Below, piece by piece: positions 25,640 to 34,770 of a stretch of DNA of 64,000 nt. The notes beneath the pieces were generated by a model. It did not search any database. It was not told where the DNA came from and worked only from the letters and a program-made list of their open reading frames with translations. Each line of letters opens with the position of its first letter. Positions within the stretch are counted from its first letter, which is position 1. This DNA comes from Firmicutes bacterium UBA4881. Its GTDB lineage: Bacteria > Bacillota > DTU065. Location of the stretch: NCBI GenBank assembly GCA_002399235.1, contig DHDH01000029.1, positions 9,563 through 73,562 of the forward strand. Reading direction: 5' to 3'. The position numbers and the translations under genes are program-made.

Positions 25640-26809
25640 TTAGATCTCCTCCAGCCTGGCAAGATATTTTGCCACATTATTTTTTAAATCAGCTAGGCTA
25701 TCATTGCCAAACTTTTCTAATACATTTTGGGCAACAATCCAAGCCACCATCGCTTCTACGACAATAGCAGCAGCACTAACAGCACAGGTATCTGATCTCT
25801 CGACAGAGGCTTCTGCTTCTTTATGGGTATGCAGTTCGACAGTTTTTAGAGGTTTATATAATGTGGGAATTGGTTTCATCGCAGCTCTTACAATAATATC
25901 TTCACCTGTAGAAATTCCACCCTCAATCCCACCTGCTCGGTTAGTATAACGGTAATAACTATCATTATAACCGATCTCATCATGAGCCTTACTACCAGAA
26001 AGCTTAGCTAGATCAAAACCAGAACCAATCTCCACACCTTTAATAGCAGGAACACTCATCACCGCACCTGCTAGTTGGCCGTCTAACCTCTTATCCCAAT
26101 GTACATAACTACCTAACCCAGGTATTAATCCAGTCACTTTAATCTCAACGACTCCACCTAAAGAATCACCACTGGCTTTAGCTTTGTCGATCTCTTCCAT
26201 CATGGGTTTAGGATCTCCTAAAACTCTTAGAGGCGAATTATCTAGAACTTCTTGATCCCAGTTAGTATATGCTGAATTATCTACTGCAGTGCCAATGGCC
26301 ATAACTCGTGAGAAGGTCTCGATACCTAATTCTTTTAACAAAAGTTGCCCAACAGCTCCAGCTAACACCCTAGCAGCTGTTTCTCTGGCTGAAGCTCTTT
26401 CAATAACAGGCCTTAGGTTAGAAAAACCATATTTCATGGCACCAGCTAGATCAGCATGTCCTGGCCTAGGCTTTATTACTTTGGCATTGAGTTTTTTTAA
26501 AGCTGGATCACTATCTATAGTTACTTCACCAAGGTTACCGCCAGTAAAAACACTTTCCCAGCGTTTATGATCACGATTTTTAATACTAAAAGCTAAAGGT
26601 GAACCGATACTTTCACCTTTTATAGCTCCTGCTAATAGCTCTGCTGTATCTGTCTCTATCTGCATCCTGCCACCCCTGCCGTAACCTTTTTGCCGGAGGG
26701 CAAGACGATAGTTGATATACTCTTCGCTAATTTTAACGCCTGCTGGTAAACCCTCAATGATTACCACTAGAGCTTTACCATGACTCTCTCCTGCTGTAAG
26801 AAAACGCAT
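25640..26809 (-). CDS. aroC: Chorismate synthase
   Basis: FMN-dependent final enzyme of the shikimate pathway, about 389 residues from the ATG at 26809 (a purine-rich GGTGGTGAC precedes it). The N-terminal MRFLTAGESHG, KPRPGHADLAGAMKYG, RASARETAARVLAGAV and SGSKAHDEIGY motifs are intact. A 25-residue upstream extension is rejected because it is not conserved. It is the first gene of the aroC-aroK-aroB-aroQ-pepQ-efp operon and is divergent from the cad genes. Confidence 0.95.
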   Translation of the reverse strand: MRFLTAGESHGKALVVIIEGLPAGVKISEEYINYRLALRQKGYGRGGRMQIETDTAELLAGAIKGESIGSPLAFSIKNRDHKRWESVFTGGNLGEVTIDSDPALKKLNAKVIKPRPGHADLAGAMKYGFSNLRPVIERASARETAARVLAGAVGQLLLKELGIETFSRVMAIGTAVDNSAYTNWDQEVLDNSPLRVLGDPKPMMEEIDKAKASGDSLGGVVEIKVTGLIPGLGSYVHWDKRLDGQLAGAVMSVPAIKGVEIGSGFDLAKLSGSKAHDEIGYNDSYYRYTNRAGGIEGGISTGEDIIVRAAMKPIPTLYKPLKTVELHTHKEAEASVERSDTCAVSAAAIVVEAMVAWIVAQNVLEKFGNDSLADLKNNVAKYLARLEEI

Positions 26810-26874
26810 CTTGTCACCACCTACTATTTTTCCCAAATTTCTCCTTAAAAAAGGTAAAATCCTTCTAAGTACCC

Positions 26875-26903
26875 TTGACAGCAACTTAGAGAAGGACTAC
26901 TAT
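26875..26903 (+). promoter_or_regulatory. SigA-type promoter of the cad operon
   Basis: TTGACA (26875-26880), 17-nt spacer, TACTAT (26898-26903). This gives transcription starting near 26910, just before the repressor gene, and overlaps the putative operator region. Confidence 0.75.
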
Positions 26904-26913
26904 ATAACCATAG

Positions 26914-26929
26914 TTCATCAATTAATGAA
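26914..26929 (+). promoter_or_regulatory. Likely operator for the ArsR/CadC-type repressor
   Basis: A near-perfect 16-bp inverted repeat (TTCATCAATTAATGAA, one mismatched pair) directly downstream of the -10. ArsR-family operators are A/T-rich palindromes in this position, so autorepression is the likely mechanism. Confidence 0.55.
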
Positions 26930-26950
26930 ATGATTAAGGGGGCAATTGAT

Positions 26951-27304
26951 ATGCGAGAAGATTGCTGTGATAGTTTTACTCCTTCTGGAAACCGTTTTAC
27001 AAATATAAAAAAAGAGCTTCCTGAGATCGAAAGTTTAGCTGAGATATTTAAAGTCCTCGGTGATGAGACCAGAGTAAAGATACTTTATATTTTATCTCAA
27101 AACGAGCTCTGTGTCTGCGATATAGCTGATATTTTAGGAATGAACATGCCAGCTATCTCTAACCACCTACGAATTTTACGAGCCTTGCGTTTAGTAAGCT
27201 ACAAACGAGACGGGCGTTCTGTTTACTACACACTCAATGACAAACATATTGTTGATTTAATAACCATAGCTAGAGCTCACTTTCTTGACGAGGAGGATTA
27301 TTGA
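26951..27304 (+). CDS. cadC: ArsR/SmtB-family metal-responsive repressor (CadC-like)
   Basis: A 117-residue winged-helix protein. The metal site on helix alpha-3 is the typical ELCVCD, and an extra cysteine pair (EDCCDS) lies at the N terminus, as in Cd/Pb/Zn-sensing CadC proteins. NMPAISNHLRILRALRLV is the recognition helix and GRSVYYTLND the wing. The ATG at 26951 has AAGGGGG upstream; an earlier ATG at 26930 lacks a site. It overlaps the ATPase gene by TGATG. Confidence 0.88.
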   Translation: MREDCCDSFTPSGNRFTNIKKELPEIESLAEIFKVLGDETRVKILYILSQNELCVCDIADILGMNMPAISNHLRILRALRLVSYKRDGRSVYYTLNDKHIVDLITIARAHFLDEEDY

Positions 27305-29346
27305 TGCATTACGAAGTCTGTGGACTAAATTGCCCATCTTGTGCAGCTAAGATTGAAAAGAAGCTTAAAAAGGAACTTGACCCAGAAGCTTCTTTAAATA
27401 TAAATACTGGTACCTTAACCCTTAAATCTGGTTCCTTAGAAGAGGCCACCAAAATAATTCAAAGTATTGAACCTCATGTTACAGTTGCCTCTAAAGATAA
27501 AACAAATACTAAAGCTAACGAACACTCACATGTTCATGGTGAAAAGCCTACAGAGGGTCTATCTCTTCTTCTCGCAGCAATTTTCTTTGGCTTGGGCTTC
27601 GTTTACAAACCTTTCTTTATCCTAGGTTATATTCTATCAGGTTATAGTGTTTTATTAAGTGCCTTTAGAGGTATTTTGCGGCGAGACTTTTTAGATGAGA
27701 AATTTCTTATGACTGTTGCTACTCTTGGTGCTTTATTGATCCAAGATTGGGCAGAAGCAGCTGCAGTTATGATCCTCTATAGTTTAGGTGAACTTTTAGA
27801 GCATTGGGCCAGCAATAAAACCAGGAAATCTATCACTTCTCTCTTAGAACTAACTCCTGACACAGTTCGGGTCATAAGCGATAACAAAAGTGTTTTCAAA
27901 GCTCCTGACGATGTTTGTTTAGGAGATTTAATCTTAGTGAATCCTGGGGAAAGAATCCCCCTAGATGGAGTTATTAAAGAAGGCCATAGTTCTCTAGATA
28001 CTTCAGCCTTAACCGGTGAATCTGTCCCCCGAAATATACAAATTGGTGATAAAGTAAATAGCGGTGTTATAAACCTCAGCTCACCTCTTACTATTGAAGT
28101 AACCTCACTTTATCAGGACTCAACTGTCGCTAGAATGCTTAAACTTATTGAAGAAGCCTCTGAATCTAAAGCTACTTCTGAAAAATTCATCACTCGATTT
28201 GCTAGGGTTTATACACCTTTAGTAGTTTTAGGTGCTTTGTTACTAGCACTTTTACCACCTCTTTTAGGTCTAGGCTCTTTTGCTAGTTGGGGTTATCGAG
28301 CTTTAGTTATGCTTGTTGTCTCTTGTCCTTGCGCTTTGGTTATCTCAGTACCTTTATCTTATTTTTCCGGTATTGGCCGAGCTTCCCAGCTAGGCATGCT
28401 TGTCAAAGGTAGTGAAATCTTTGATAAGTTAAATTATGTTAAGGCTACTGTTTGGGATAAAACTGGCACTCTCACTAGTGGCGAGTTTAGTGTAGTCAAC
28501 ATTAAAACAGAAGATAGTGTGACTGAAACAGAACTCCTACAAATAGCAGCCAGTCTTGAACAATATTCTAACCACCCTCTCGCTAAGGCCATTCAAAAGA
28601 AGGCAAACCAATTGCCTCTTTTAGATGTTACAGATCTTACTGAATTACCTGGCTTAGGTCTAAAAGCTTTTCTTGATGGTGCCGAGGTCTATGTTGGCAG
28701 TCTCAATTTAATGGCCTCTTTAGACTTAAAAGCTGAGAGCGAGAATGATACAGCAGCTATTGCTGTAGCTAGAGAAGGAAAACTTTTAGGGGTTATAGAA
28801 CTTGCTGATCAATTAAAACCTTCAGCTAGAGCAGCTATCGAAAATCTTAAGTCTCAAGGCCTATCAACAATAGTTTTAACAGGAGATCGAACCCAAGCAG
28901 CTAAAATAGCCTTACAAAACCTCCCTTTAGATGACCTAAAAGCAGAACTTTTACCTGCTGACAAATTAAATTTTGTCGCTCAATTAGAAGAAAAGGGACA
29001 ACCAACTCTCTTTGTAGGTGATGGAATCAATGATGCACCTGTTATAGCTAGATCATCTGTTGGTATTGCTATGGGTGGTTTAGGTAGTGACGCTACCGTC
29101 GAAGCTAGTGATGTGGTACTAGTTACAGACGAACCTGCTAAGGTACCACTGCTACTACAGCTCTCGCAAGCGGTAAGAAGAAAAGTTATTACTAATATAG
29201 CGTTAACTTTAACTGTAAAATTTGCCGTCATTGGCTTATCGATTGTAGGTGTAGCTACCATGTGGCAAGCTGTTATTGCCGATGTCGGTGTTACTATCTT
29301 AGCGATAATTAATGCAACTTCACTCTTTAGTCAGTTTAAAAATTAA
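27304..29346 (+). CDS. cadA: Heavy-metal P1B-type ATPase (Cd/Zn/Pb exporter type)
   Basis: A 680-residue efflux ATPase. One N-terminal metal-binding domain with GLNCPSCAAKIEKKL is followed by a histidine-rich linker (HSHVHG). The transmembrane metal motif is SCPCALVISVPLS and the phosphorylation loop is DKTGTLTSGEF; TGESVP, NHPLAKAIQ and GDGINDAPVIA are intact. CPC followed by V-I-S-V-P is the pattern of Cd/Zn pumps rather than Cu pumps, consistent with the CadC-like partner. The ATG at 27304 overlaps the repressor stop. Confidence 0.92.
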   Translation: MHYEVCGLNCPSCAAKIEKKLKKELDPEASLNINTGTLTLKSGSLEEATKIIQSIEPHVTVASKDKTNTKANEHSHVHGEKPTEGLSLLLAAIFFGLGFVYKPFFILGYILSGYSVLLSAFRGILRRDFLDEKFLMTVATLGALLIQDWAEAAAVMILYSLGELLEHWASNKTRKSITSLLELTPDTVRVISDNKSVFKAPDDVCLGDLILVNPGERIPLDGVIKEGHSSLDTSALTGESVPRNIQIGDKVNSGVINLSSPLTIEVTSLYQDSTVARMLKLIEEASESKATSEKFITRFARVYTPLVVLGALLLALLPPLLGLGSFASWGYRALVMLVVSCPCALVISVPLSYFSGIGRASQLGMLVKGSEIFDKLNYVKATVWDKTGTLTSGEFSVVNIKTEDSVTETELLQIAASLEQYSNHPLAKAIQKKANQLPLLDVTDLTELPGLGLKAFLDGAEVYVGSLNLMASLDLKAESENDTAAIAVAREGKLLGVIELADQLKPSARAAIENLKSQGLSTIVLTGDRTQAAKIALQNLPLDDLKAELLPADKLNFVAQLEEKGQPTLFVGDGINDAPVIARSSVGIAMGGLGSDATVEASDVVLVTDEPAKVPLLLQLSQAVRRKVITNIALTLTVKFAVIGLSIVGVATMWQAVIADVGVTILAIINATSLFSQFKN

Positions 29347-29357
29347 AATCAAATTGG

Positions 29358-29402
29358 AAAACCCTCTCGTTAGTTTTTGTAGATTACGGGAGGGTTTTAT
29401 TT
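29358..29402 (+). terminator. Terminator of the cad operon
   Basis: A 9-bp stem (AAAACCCTC / GAGGGTTTT) with a 23-nt loop region and a T-rich tail, 11 nt after the cadA stop. Confidence 0.75.
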
Positions 29403-29544
29403 ATTAGCTAAGCTATTTTGGTCTATTCTAATAGTACTCTTTATTACTATTAAAATTGCCATAAATTATCCTGTAATAAAGAAATATGGGGACAAAGAAG
29501 GCTTTTTTTTCTAATAAAGAAGGTATAAGATGTTTCTTTAATAA

Positions 29545-29567
29545 AATATCCATTAGGCATGGATATT
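29545..29567 (+). promoter_or_regulatory. Perfect hairpin in the leader of the Csx17-like gene
   Basis: AATATCCAT-TAGGC-ATGGATATT: nine perfect base pairs around a five-base loop, ending four bases before the AGGTGG ribosome binding site of the gene at 29585. It could be an operator palindrome or a translation-control hairpin; the sequence alone cannot distinguish them. Confidence 0.5.
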
Positions 29568-29584
29568 CTAAGGTGGTGAAAAAA

Positions 29585-31564
29585 ATGGACCATCGCCTGG
29601 TTTTAGAAGGATGTCATCTTGAACATCCGGTAAATTATTGGAAAGCTATTGGTCTACTAAAAAGTATTTCTTTACAGAAAGATCCATCGGCAAAAGGCTT
29701 TTTCACAGATCATGGTTTTTTATTAGAAACCAAATTAAACAAAGAGGAACTATTAAACTTTTTCGTAGAAGAATTTATCCCTAATCCAATCATCTCCCCC
29801 TTTTTACAGCAAAGGAATAACTGGTTGCTAGATGCCCTCATTCAAGAAGAGAATTCGCGTCTATCTCTATATAGACAAGCCTATGAAGCGCTAAAGTTAA
29901 TTCCAACGAGAAAAAAACACCTTTTCCCGTCGCCTCAGTGGTTAGATGATATTGAGGAAGATTTGAGTTACCTCCTACCAAGCTCAGTCGACAGTTATAA
30001 AGCTCTCTCGCTTACGGCCTATGGACTAAGTAATGTACTTAAAGATACAGTTGCCTCTCCTAACCTTCTTAACTTTACTTACAGTATGGCAAAGGTCCAC
30101 ATTTCTGAAAATTACATAGCAGCTCTTTATCGCTTAACTAAAGAACAAAGCACCCTTGCTCAAGTTGAAGCTGAGAAATCCTTATTTAGTAAGACAAAAC
30201 AGCCCTATAATTTCTTTGGTGCCACAGACTTTTGCCGTTCCTTAACGAATATCTCAGATAGCATAACTTCGCCCAATACAACTTTAGCTAATCCTTGGGA
30301 CTATGTTTTAGCTCTAATCGGCTATACAGCAGTCTCTGCCACCTATCCTTTTAATAGTGCGCTTTTAGTACCTTTTTGCCTCAAAGCTACTAGTTTTGGT
30401 TGGGGGTCAATAGCTGACAATCCCTTAAGAAAATTAGCAACCCGTGAGATGTGGCTACCTCTATGGGAAAAACCACTCGTTTACAACGATTTAATTAAAT
30501 TACTGACTCGAACAGCAACTTTTTTAAGCCACACAAATATTCGTTCTGGTTTGGATTTTGTAGCAGAGGTTGCTTTAAAAGGCCTTAATCCTCTTTTCTC
30601 TAATTTTTGGCGTGTAGGTTTAATCTTTGACCGGCAAACAGGTTCTTTACCTCTAGCTTTTAGTTTAGGCCAAGTTAAACTAGAAAAATTACCTCACGCT
30701 GATCTAATTGAACCTGCTAAAAACTGGCTTTTAAAATGGGAAGAGCTCCTTTTTGACGGGCCTAAAAGTCTCAAACATAGACAAAATATCAAGGCTTCGG
30801 AAGAAGCATTCTTCGCTTTTCTTACCAAGAAATGTGACACCTTAACCCCTACACTCATTTGTCTTGGAGAAGTTGAAAAAAGTACAGCTTTGTTACCCAA
30901 AAAAGAAAGACCTGAACCGTTAGTTCTTCCTCGTACATGGCTAGAACTAGCCAAAGAAGATCGACCAGAGTATCGTCTGGCACTATCTCTAGCTTCACTA
31001 GATTTCACCATACCACTAAGGGCTCAACTTGAGCCAGTATCTTTAGCCGCTGGTCATTGGTCTTGGTGCGATTTAACCGAAACAAAAGGGTCTTCGCTGG
31101 TGGAAAAGCTAATTTTATTATTGGAAACAAGAATCAAAAAAGCTGCCGAAAAACGTCTTTCAATTATACCACTTTTTTCTTATTATCCAGCTAAACTAGA
31201 AGATGTGGAGTTATTTCTCAAAGGACAAATCGATGAAGCTTATCTTGAGTCTCTACTTCGGGGGCTCTATCTCATGGATTACCCTAAGCCCGATGCTATA
31301 TGGCCATCGAGGACACTGGCTAATGATTTAATTTTAAGCCATCTGCTTTTAAGACAAGCATTTTTAACCCGAGTAAAAAATGTTTCTAGTTTTGAGGAGT
31401 TAAACCAATTGATTTTACGTTGTCGCTTTAGCTCACTAACAGAATCATTATCTTTAGCTAAATCAATAACTAAAAATAACGATACCCAAATACCTCTCGT
31501 TGTACAACCTTCTGTAAATTTAAGTAGAAGATTGTTAGCCTCTACTCTCTTCCATGCACTTTAA
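29585..31564 (+). CDS. csx17: Orphan Csx17-like protein (subtype I-U/I-G CRISPR large-subunit family)
   Basis: A 659-residue protein whose N terminus follows the Csx17 pattern closely: LEGC, then NYWKAIGLL (17-25), DPSAKGFF (33-40), LETKLNKEELLNFF, and NPIISPF. In the second half, FWRVGLIFDRQTGSLPLAFSLG, LPRTWLELA..EYRLALSLASLDF..PLRAQLEPV and WSWCDL match the remaining family landmarks. Csx17 is the Cas8-like large subunit of type I-U/I-G interference complexes. No cas1, cas2, cas3, cas4, csb1, csb2 or repeat array is present in this window, so it is an isolated gene between cad and ybaK-like genes. I start it at 29585, where AAGGTGG precedes the ATG, and reject a 33-residue upstream extension. 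The role here is unknown; assignment is by my reading of motifs only. Confidence 0.68.
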   Translation: MDHRLVLEGCHLEHPVNYWKAIGLLKSISLQKDPSAKGFFTDHGFLLETKLNKEELLNFFVEEFIPNPIISPFLQQRNNWLLDALIQEENSRLSLYRQAYEALKLIPTRKKHLFPSPQWLDDIEEDLSYLLPSSVDSYKALSLTAYGLSNVLKDTVASPNLLNFTYSMAKVHISENYIAALYRLTKEQSTLAQVEAEKSLFSKTKQPYNFFGATDFCRSLTNISDSITSPNTTLANPWDYVLALIGYTAVSATYPFNSALLVPFCLKATSFGWGSIADNPLRKLATREMWLPLWEKPLVYNDLIKLLTRTATFLSHTNIRSGLDFVAEVALKGLNPLFSNFWRVGLIFDRQTGSLPLAFSLGQVKLEKLPHADLIEPAKNWLLKWEELLFDGPKSLKHRQNIKASEEAFFAFLTKKCDTLTPTLICLGEVEKSTALLPKKERPEPLVLPRTWLELAKEDRPEYRLALSLASLDFTIPLRAQLEPVSLAAGHWSWCDLTETKGSSLVEKLILLLETRIKKAAEKRLSIIPLFSYYPAKLEDVELFLKGQIDEAYLESLLRGLYLMDYPKPDAIWPSRTLANDLILSHLLLRQAFLTRVKNVSSFEELNQLILRCRFSSLTESLSLAKSITKNNDTQIPLVVQPSVNLSRRLLASTLFHAL

Positions 31565-31587
31565 TAAGCTAAAATAATATTTTAACC

Positions 31588-31616
31588 TTGACCACTTTTT
31601 TGACGAATAGTATAAT
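31588..31616 (+). promoter_or_regulatory. Strong SigA-type promoter of the YbaK-like gene
   Basis: TTGACC (31588-31593), 17-nt spacer, perfect TATAAT (31611-31616). It lies just after the Csx17-like stop codon, so the deacylase gene is expressed independently of it. Confidence 0.8.
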
Positions 31617-31674
31617 TAACGCAAAAAATGTTTTTTACCGACTAGAACTTTAACATTTTAAGCGGAGGTCAGAT

Positions 31675-32139
31675 ATGAACCAATACGAAGAGAAGCTACA
31701 AAACTTTATCGCTAATAAAGGTATTTGTGCAAAACAATTATTCTTGGAAAAAACTTGTCCTTCAGTTCAGGAAGCAGCCGATGCTGTAGGAGCTTCACCT
31801 GATGATTTGGTAAAGAATATCTGTATGATAGACAGCGAGAATAATTTAATTGTCGCCATAGTCAAGGGTGAAGATCGGGTTAGCGCCACTAGAATCGGTA
31901 AAGTATTGAATATCGCTACACCTAGAATTGCTAGTGAAGATGAGGTCCTCAACTTATCCGGGTTTCCCTGTGGTGGTGTCCCCTCTTTCGGGTTCACGGC
32001 TACCTTTTTAATTGATCCAAAAGTTTTAGATAAAGATATGATTTATACAGGTGGAGGTTCTCCCTACTCTCTGGTTTGGCTAAGTAGCCAAGATTTGCTA
32101 AAAGCAAATAACGGTTTAGTAGCGAGAATAAGAAAATAA
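31675..32139 (+). CDS. YbaK/EbsC-family aminoacyl-tRNA deacylase
   Basis: A 154-residue protein of the YbaK/ProX trans-editing fold, which removes wrong amino acids from tRNA. Supporting segments are VQEAADAVGASPDDLVKNICMID, the lysine in VAIVKGEDRVS, GFPCGGVPSFGF (the conserved G-x-x-P-G-G-x-x-P region) and MIYTGGGSPYSLVWLS. Substrate specificity (Cys, Ala, Ser or other) cannot be told. The start has AGCGGAGGTC upstream. Confidence 0.9.
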   Translation: MNQYEEKLQNFIANKGICAKQLFLEKTCPSVQEAADAVGASPDDLVKNICMIDSENNLIVAIVKGEDRVSATRIGKVLNIATPRIASEDEVLNLSGFPCGGVPSFGFTATFLIDPKVLDKDMIYTGGGSPYSLVWLSSQDLLKANNGLVARIRK

Positions 32140-32185
32140 ACTATTATATCAAGCAACATAAACTAACTATTTCTAAGGTAGATTT

Positions 32186-32226
32186 AAAAGAGGCAACTTT
32201 AATTAAAAAGTTAGCCTCTTTTTTCT
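32186..32226 (+). terminator. Terminator after the YbaK-like gene
   Basis: AAAAGAGGC..AACTTT paired with AAAGTT..GCCTCTTTT, then TTTTTT on the plus strand. The reverse also has an A/T-rich flank, so it may serve the convergent lipoprotein gene as well. Confidence 0.8.
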
Positions 32227-32240
32227 AACCTCTATAAATT

Positions 32241-32801
32241 TTACTCCATAACATCAAATAAGGTCCCTAAATCTAAAAAAAGAGCCTTATTAAACTCATC
32301 GTCCGAGATAATTAACCATTTACCTGCAGACTTAATTAATGATAGTTGAACAATTTTTATTTCTTTGGGTGCATCGGTTGCGCGAAAACTTTTTATAATT
32401 AGCTGTTCCGCATCTTGCTTAGAAACTTTTTCGCCAGCAAAAGCTGCTGCTAGAGAAGTACCTAAAAGTTCATAGATTATATTCCCTGTCACTTCAATTA
32501 TATTAACATTCTCTAACCTAACCGTTACTAAGGCAGTATCTTTGCTTATAACTTCAGATACAATCTCCCATTTCAGTTGAGAATAAATTGCCGTAAATAT
32601 CTCTGCTGAACTATTTTTCAGATAAGCTGGCACATCACCACTTGCTAAGAAGTTTGTTGCTTCTTGAAAGTCCATAGCTTGCCAAGCTATAAAGAAAGAC
32701 GCAATACTGTCTCTAGGTTTATTAGCAACACAGCCTACAATAACCAAAATGCTAACCACTAAAATTAAACTACCAATCAATTTAACTCTAGCTTTTTTCA
32801 T
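32241..32801 (-). CDS. Putative lipoprotein, DUF4878/NTF2-like
   Basis: A 186-residue protein with a lipoprotein signal peptide (hydrophobic stretch ending VIVGC at about residue 24). The rest, beginning DSIASFFIAWQAMDFQEATNF and ending with KSAGKWLIISDDEF, has the form of a cystatin/NTF2-like domain such as DUF4878, where a single-domain lipoprotein carries a sequence on the outer face of the membrane. No partner gene is evident. Function unknown. Confidence 0.65.
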   Translation of the reverse strand: MKKARVKLIGSLILVVSILVIVGCVANKPRDSIASFFIAWQAMDFQEATNFLASGDVPAYLKNSSAEIFTAIYSQLKWEIVSEVISKDTALVTVRLENVNIIEVTGNIIYELLGTSLAAAFAGEKVSKQDAEQLIIKSFRATDAPKEIKIVQLSLIKSAGKWLIISDDEFNKALFLDLGTLFDVME

Positions 32802-33016
32802 TGAGAGCCCTCCCCGAAAACTGGTACTAGTAATAAATTGCTATTGCTTTAGTCTACAATTTTCAGGTCATCTAAAAATGTCTGTTAACAGTAAGATTTT
32901 CTTAGACTACTATTTGTAAAAAGCCTCATTTTTTAATGTTCTACTGGCTAGAGAAACTTTCTCCTTAAGCTATTATTCAGTCTTTAAATAATCTAACCTT
33001 CTTTTGATCTCAAAAA

Positions 33017-33040
33017 AAACGCCAGCTTAAGCTGGCGTTT
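33017..33040 (-). terminator. Terminator of the ABC exporter operon
   Basis: Perfect 10-bp stem AAACGCCAGC / GCTGGCGTTT with loop TTAA, followed on the minus strand by a run of T (33012-33019 as A on plus). It lies three bases after the permease stop. Confidence 0.88.
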
Positions 33041-33043
33041 CAA

Positions 33044-34765
33044 TTAAGCTCCTTTGGCGTCTACAGCACCTGAAAAAAGAAGCTTTAGTCTTTTAATTGC
33101 GGTCCCCGTACAGATTAAAAACACACCTATTGTTTCCAGGCTAAAGAGTCCTAAGCTAATAACTCTCGCCACCGACTCAGAAAGGCCTTGGAACATAGCA
33201 ACATTAGAATACCACCATTGGAAAGCAAAAGTTGCACCGATTAAAAAGATTATAGGCATCATACCTAGTTGAACTAATAAAAGTTTACCTGTACCTTCTT
33301 GGGATTTGGAAGAACCAATTTTAATATTAAAATTGGGGAAATAGATGTCAGTCCAAAGATCTAATGCAGTTAAGGCTGCTAAAGAGATTATAATAACTGG
33401 CACTGATATATACAAAGGAAACATTTCTGTCCCAGGAAGAAAGGTAAAAATAGCTATACCTATTAAGCCTTCGATAAGGCAAGGTAAATAACCAAAGACA
33501 AATTTACTCCAGTAGACAGTTCTCGAATCTAGAGGCAAAGCCTGCAAAAAACGCCAATTCTTTCCTTCACGGGAAAGAGCTAAACCAGCTATAGTCGGAC
33601 CCGAGAGACCCGCAAAGAGTAGAATCATAAATAGAGAAACAGATTTTCCGATAAAATCAGGAGCAAGGTCACTTACACCTTGTGACCCACTGGATCGAGA
33701 CATATTAAAAGCATAAAAGCCCATGACAATTAAGCCGATAGCAATTTGATACCACATCATTGGCTCTCTTTTAATCTGCAACATCTCTTTTTTTAGCATA
33801 GCCGAAAATGGTGAACCAGAGCCTTTGCTAACTTGTTGTTCCACTTTAGCTTTCTTTTTCTTAGGAGCATCGCTTTCTTGACCACTTGACCAACCTGAAA
33901 GATAGAGTTTCGCAGACAACTTAGTTGTGAACCAAAAAAGTGTCCCCGCTATTAGAAGTAGCGGTAAGAGGTTTGCCCAAAGATTAATCTTTGATCCAGG
34001 TAAAGTAGCTATAGAAGCTTTAGCCATCCACACATGCGGAAGAAAGCTTAGCTTATTAATACCTAGATCGCTTAGACCATTTAAGGCAGCTATTATCTCT
34101 TCTTGGGTCAACCCAATCATACTTGAAGAAGCTGCTTGACTAATAAAAACAATCAAAATACCAAAGAGTAGTGTAGCTGAAAGGAGAATTTGCTTTAATC
34201 TTTGTCCAGGAACATAACGCATAATTAGTAAGAGAATTAAAGCTGCAACACTACCAAAGAGAGCAAAACCAGCTAAAAAGCTAATTATAGTAGTTAGGTA
34301 ATAAATAAAGTTAGCTTTAAAAGCTACACCTAAACCAATAAATGGCATTAAGGTCATATAGCTAATGGAAATAAAGATTAAACCTAAACACTCGGTTAAT
34401 TTAGCAGCAAAAACATTTTGCACCTTCAATGGTGTAGCTAAAAGAAACGACATATCTGGAGACTCAAATAGATACTCATAAAGTATTCTTAACCCAGTTA
34501 AAAATAGAAATATAATGGTACTTAGGGCTAATAAAGAGCTAATAGATAGAACTGTTGATTGTAATATAATCTCGCTTCCTTCTGGGAAGAGATTTATTAA
34601 ATCACCAAAAAGCTTGGAAGACGTATAAGCCCAAAATACAGCGAAACCAATTAGAGCAAGATAACCAAATGTTGTGGTAAGAATCTTCTTCCAAGATTTT
34701 GATTTGAATGTCGATGTAAACCAGATCTTGGCACTAGTTCTCATTAAAAGCATATACTCTTGCAT
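33044..34765 (-). CDS. ABC-2 type exporter permease
   Basis: A 573-residue polytopic membrane protein with about 12 hydrophobic helices in two sets, separated by a charged cytoplasmic stretch (KKKKAKVEQQVSKGSGSPFSAMLKKEM). The SREGKNWRFLQALPLDSRTVYWSKF segment is typical of large ABC-2 permeases of this kind. The ATPase gene precedes it by five bases. Substrate unknown. Confidence 0.85.
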   Translation of the reverse strand: MQEYMLLMRTSAKIWFTSTFKSKSWKKILTTTFGYLALIGFAVFWAYTSSKLFGDLINLFPEGSEIILQSTVLSISSLLALSTIIFLFLTGLRILYEYLFESPDMSFLLATPLKVQNVFAAKLTECLGLIFISISYMTLMPFIGLGVAFKANFIYYLTTIISFLAGFALFGSVAALILLLIMRYVPGQRLKQILLSATLLFGILIVFISQAASSSMIGLTQEEIIAALNGLSDLGINKLSFLPHVWMAKASIATLPGSKINLWANLLPLLLIAGTLFWFTTKLSAKLYLSGWSSGQESDAPKKKKAKVEQQVSKGSGSPFSAMLKKEMLQIKREPMMWYQIAIGLIVMGFYAFNMSRSSGSQGVSDLAPDFIGKSVSLFMILLFAGLSGPTIAGLALSREGKNWRFLQALPLDSRTVYWSKFVFGYLPCLIEGLIGIAIFTFLPGTEMFPLYISVPVIIISLAALTALDLWTDIYFPNFNIKIGSSKSQEGTGKLLLVQLGMMPIIFLIGATFAFQWWYSNVAMFQGLSESVARVISLGLFSLETIGVFLICTGTAIKRLKLLFSGAVDAKGA

Positions 34766-34770
34766 TTATA

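Noticed and set aside
26810..26884. N-terminal extension of chorismate synthase
   Set aside because: It is an arginine-rich, non-conserved stretch; the downstream ATG has the family start sequence and a purine-rich site.
29347..31674. CRISPR array near the Csx17-like gene
   Set aside because: I looked for regular direct repeats with spacers on both sides and found none; only single hairpins are present.
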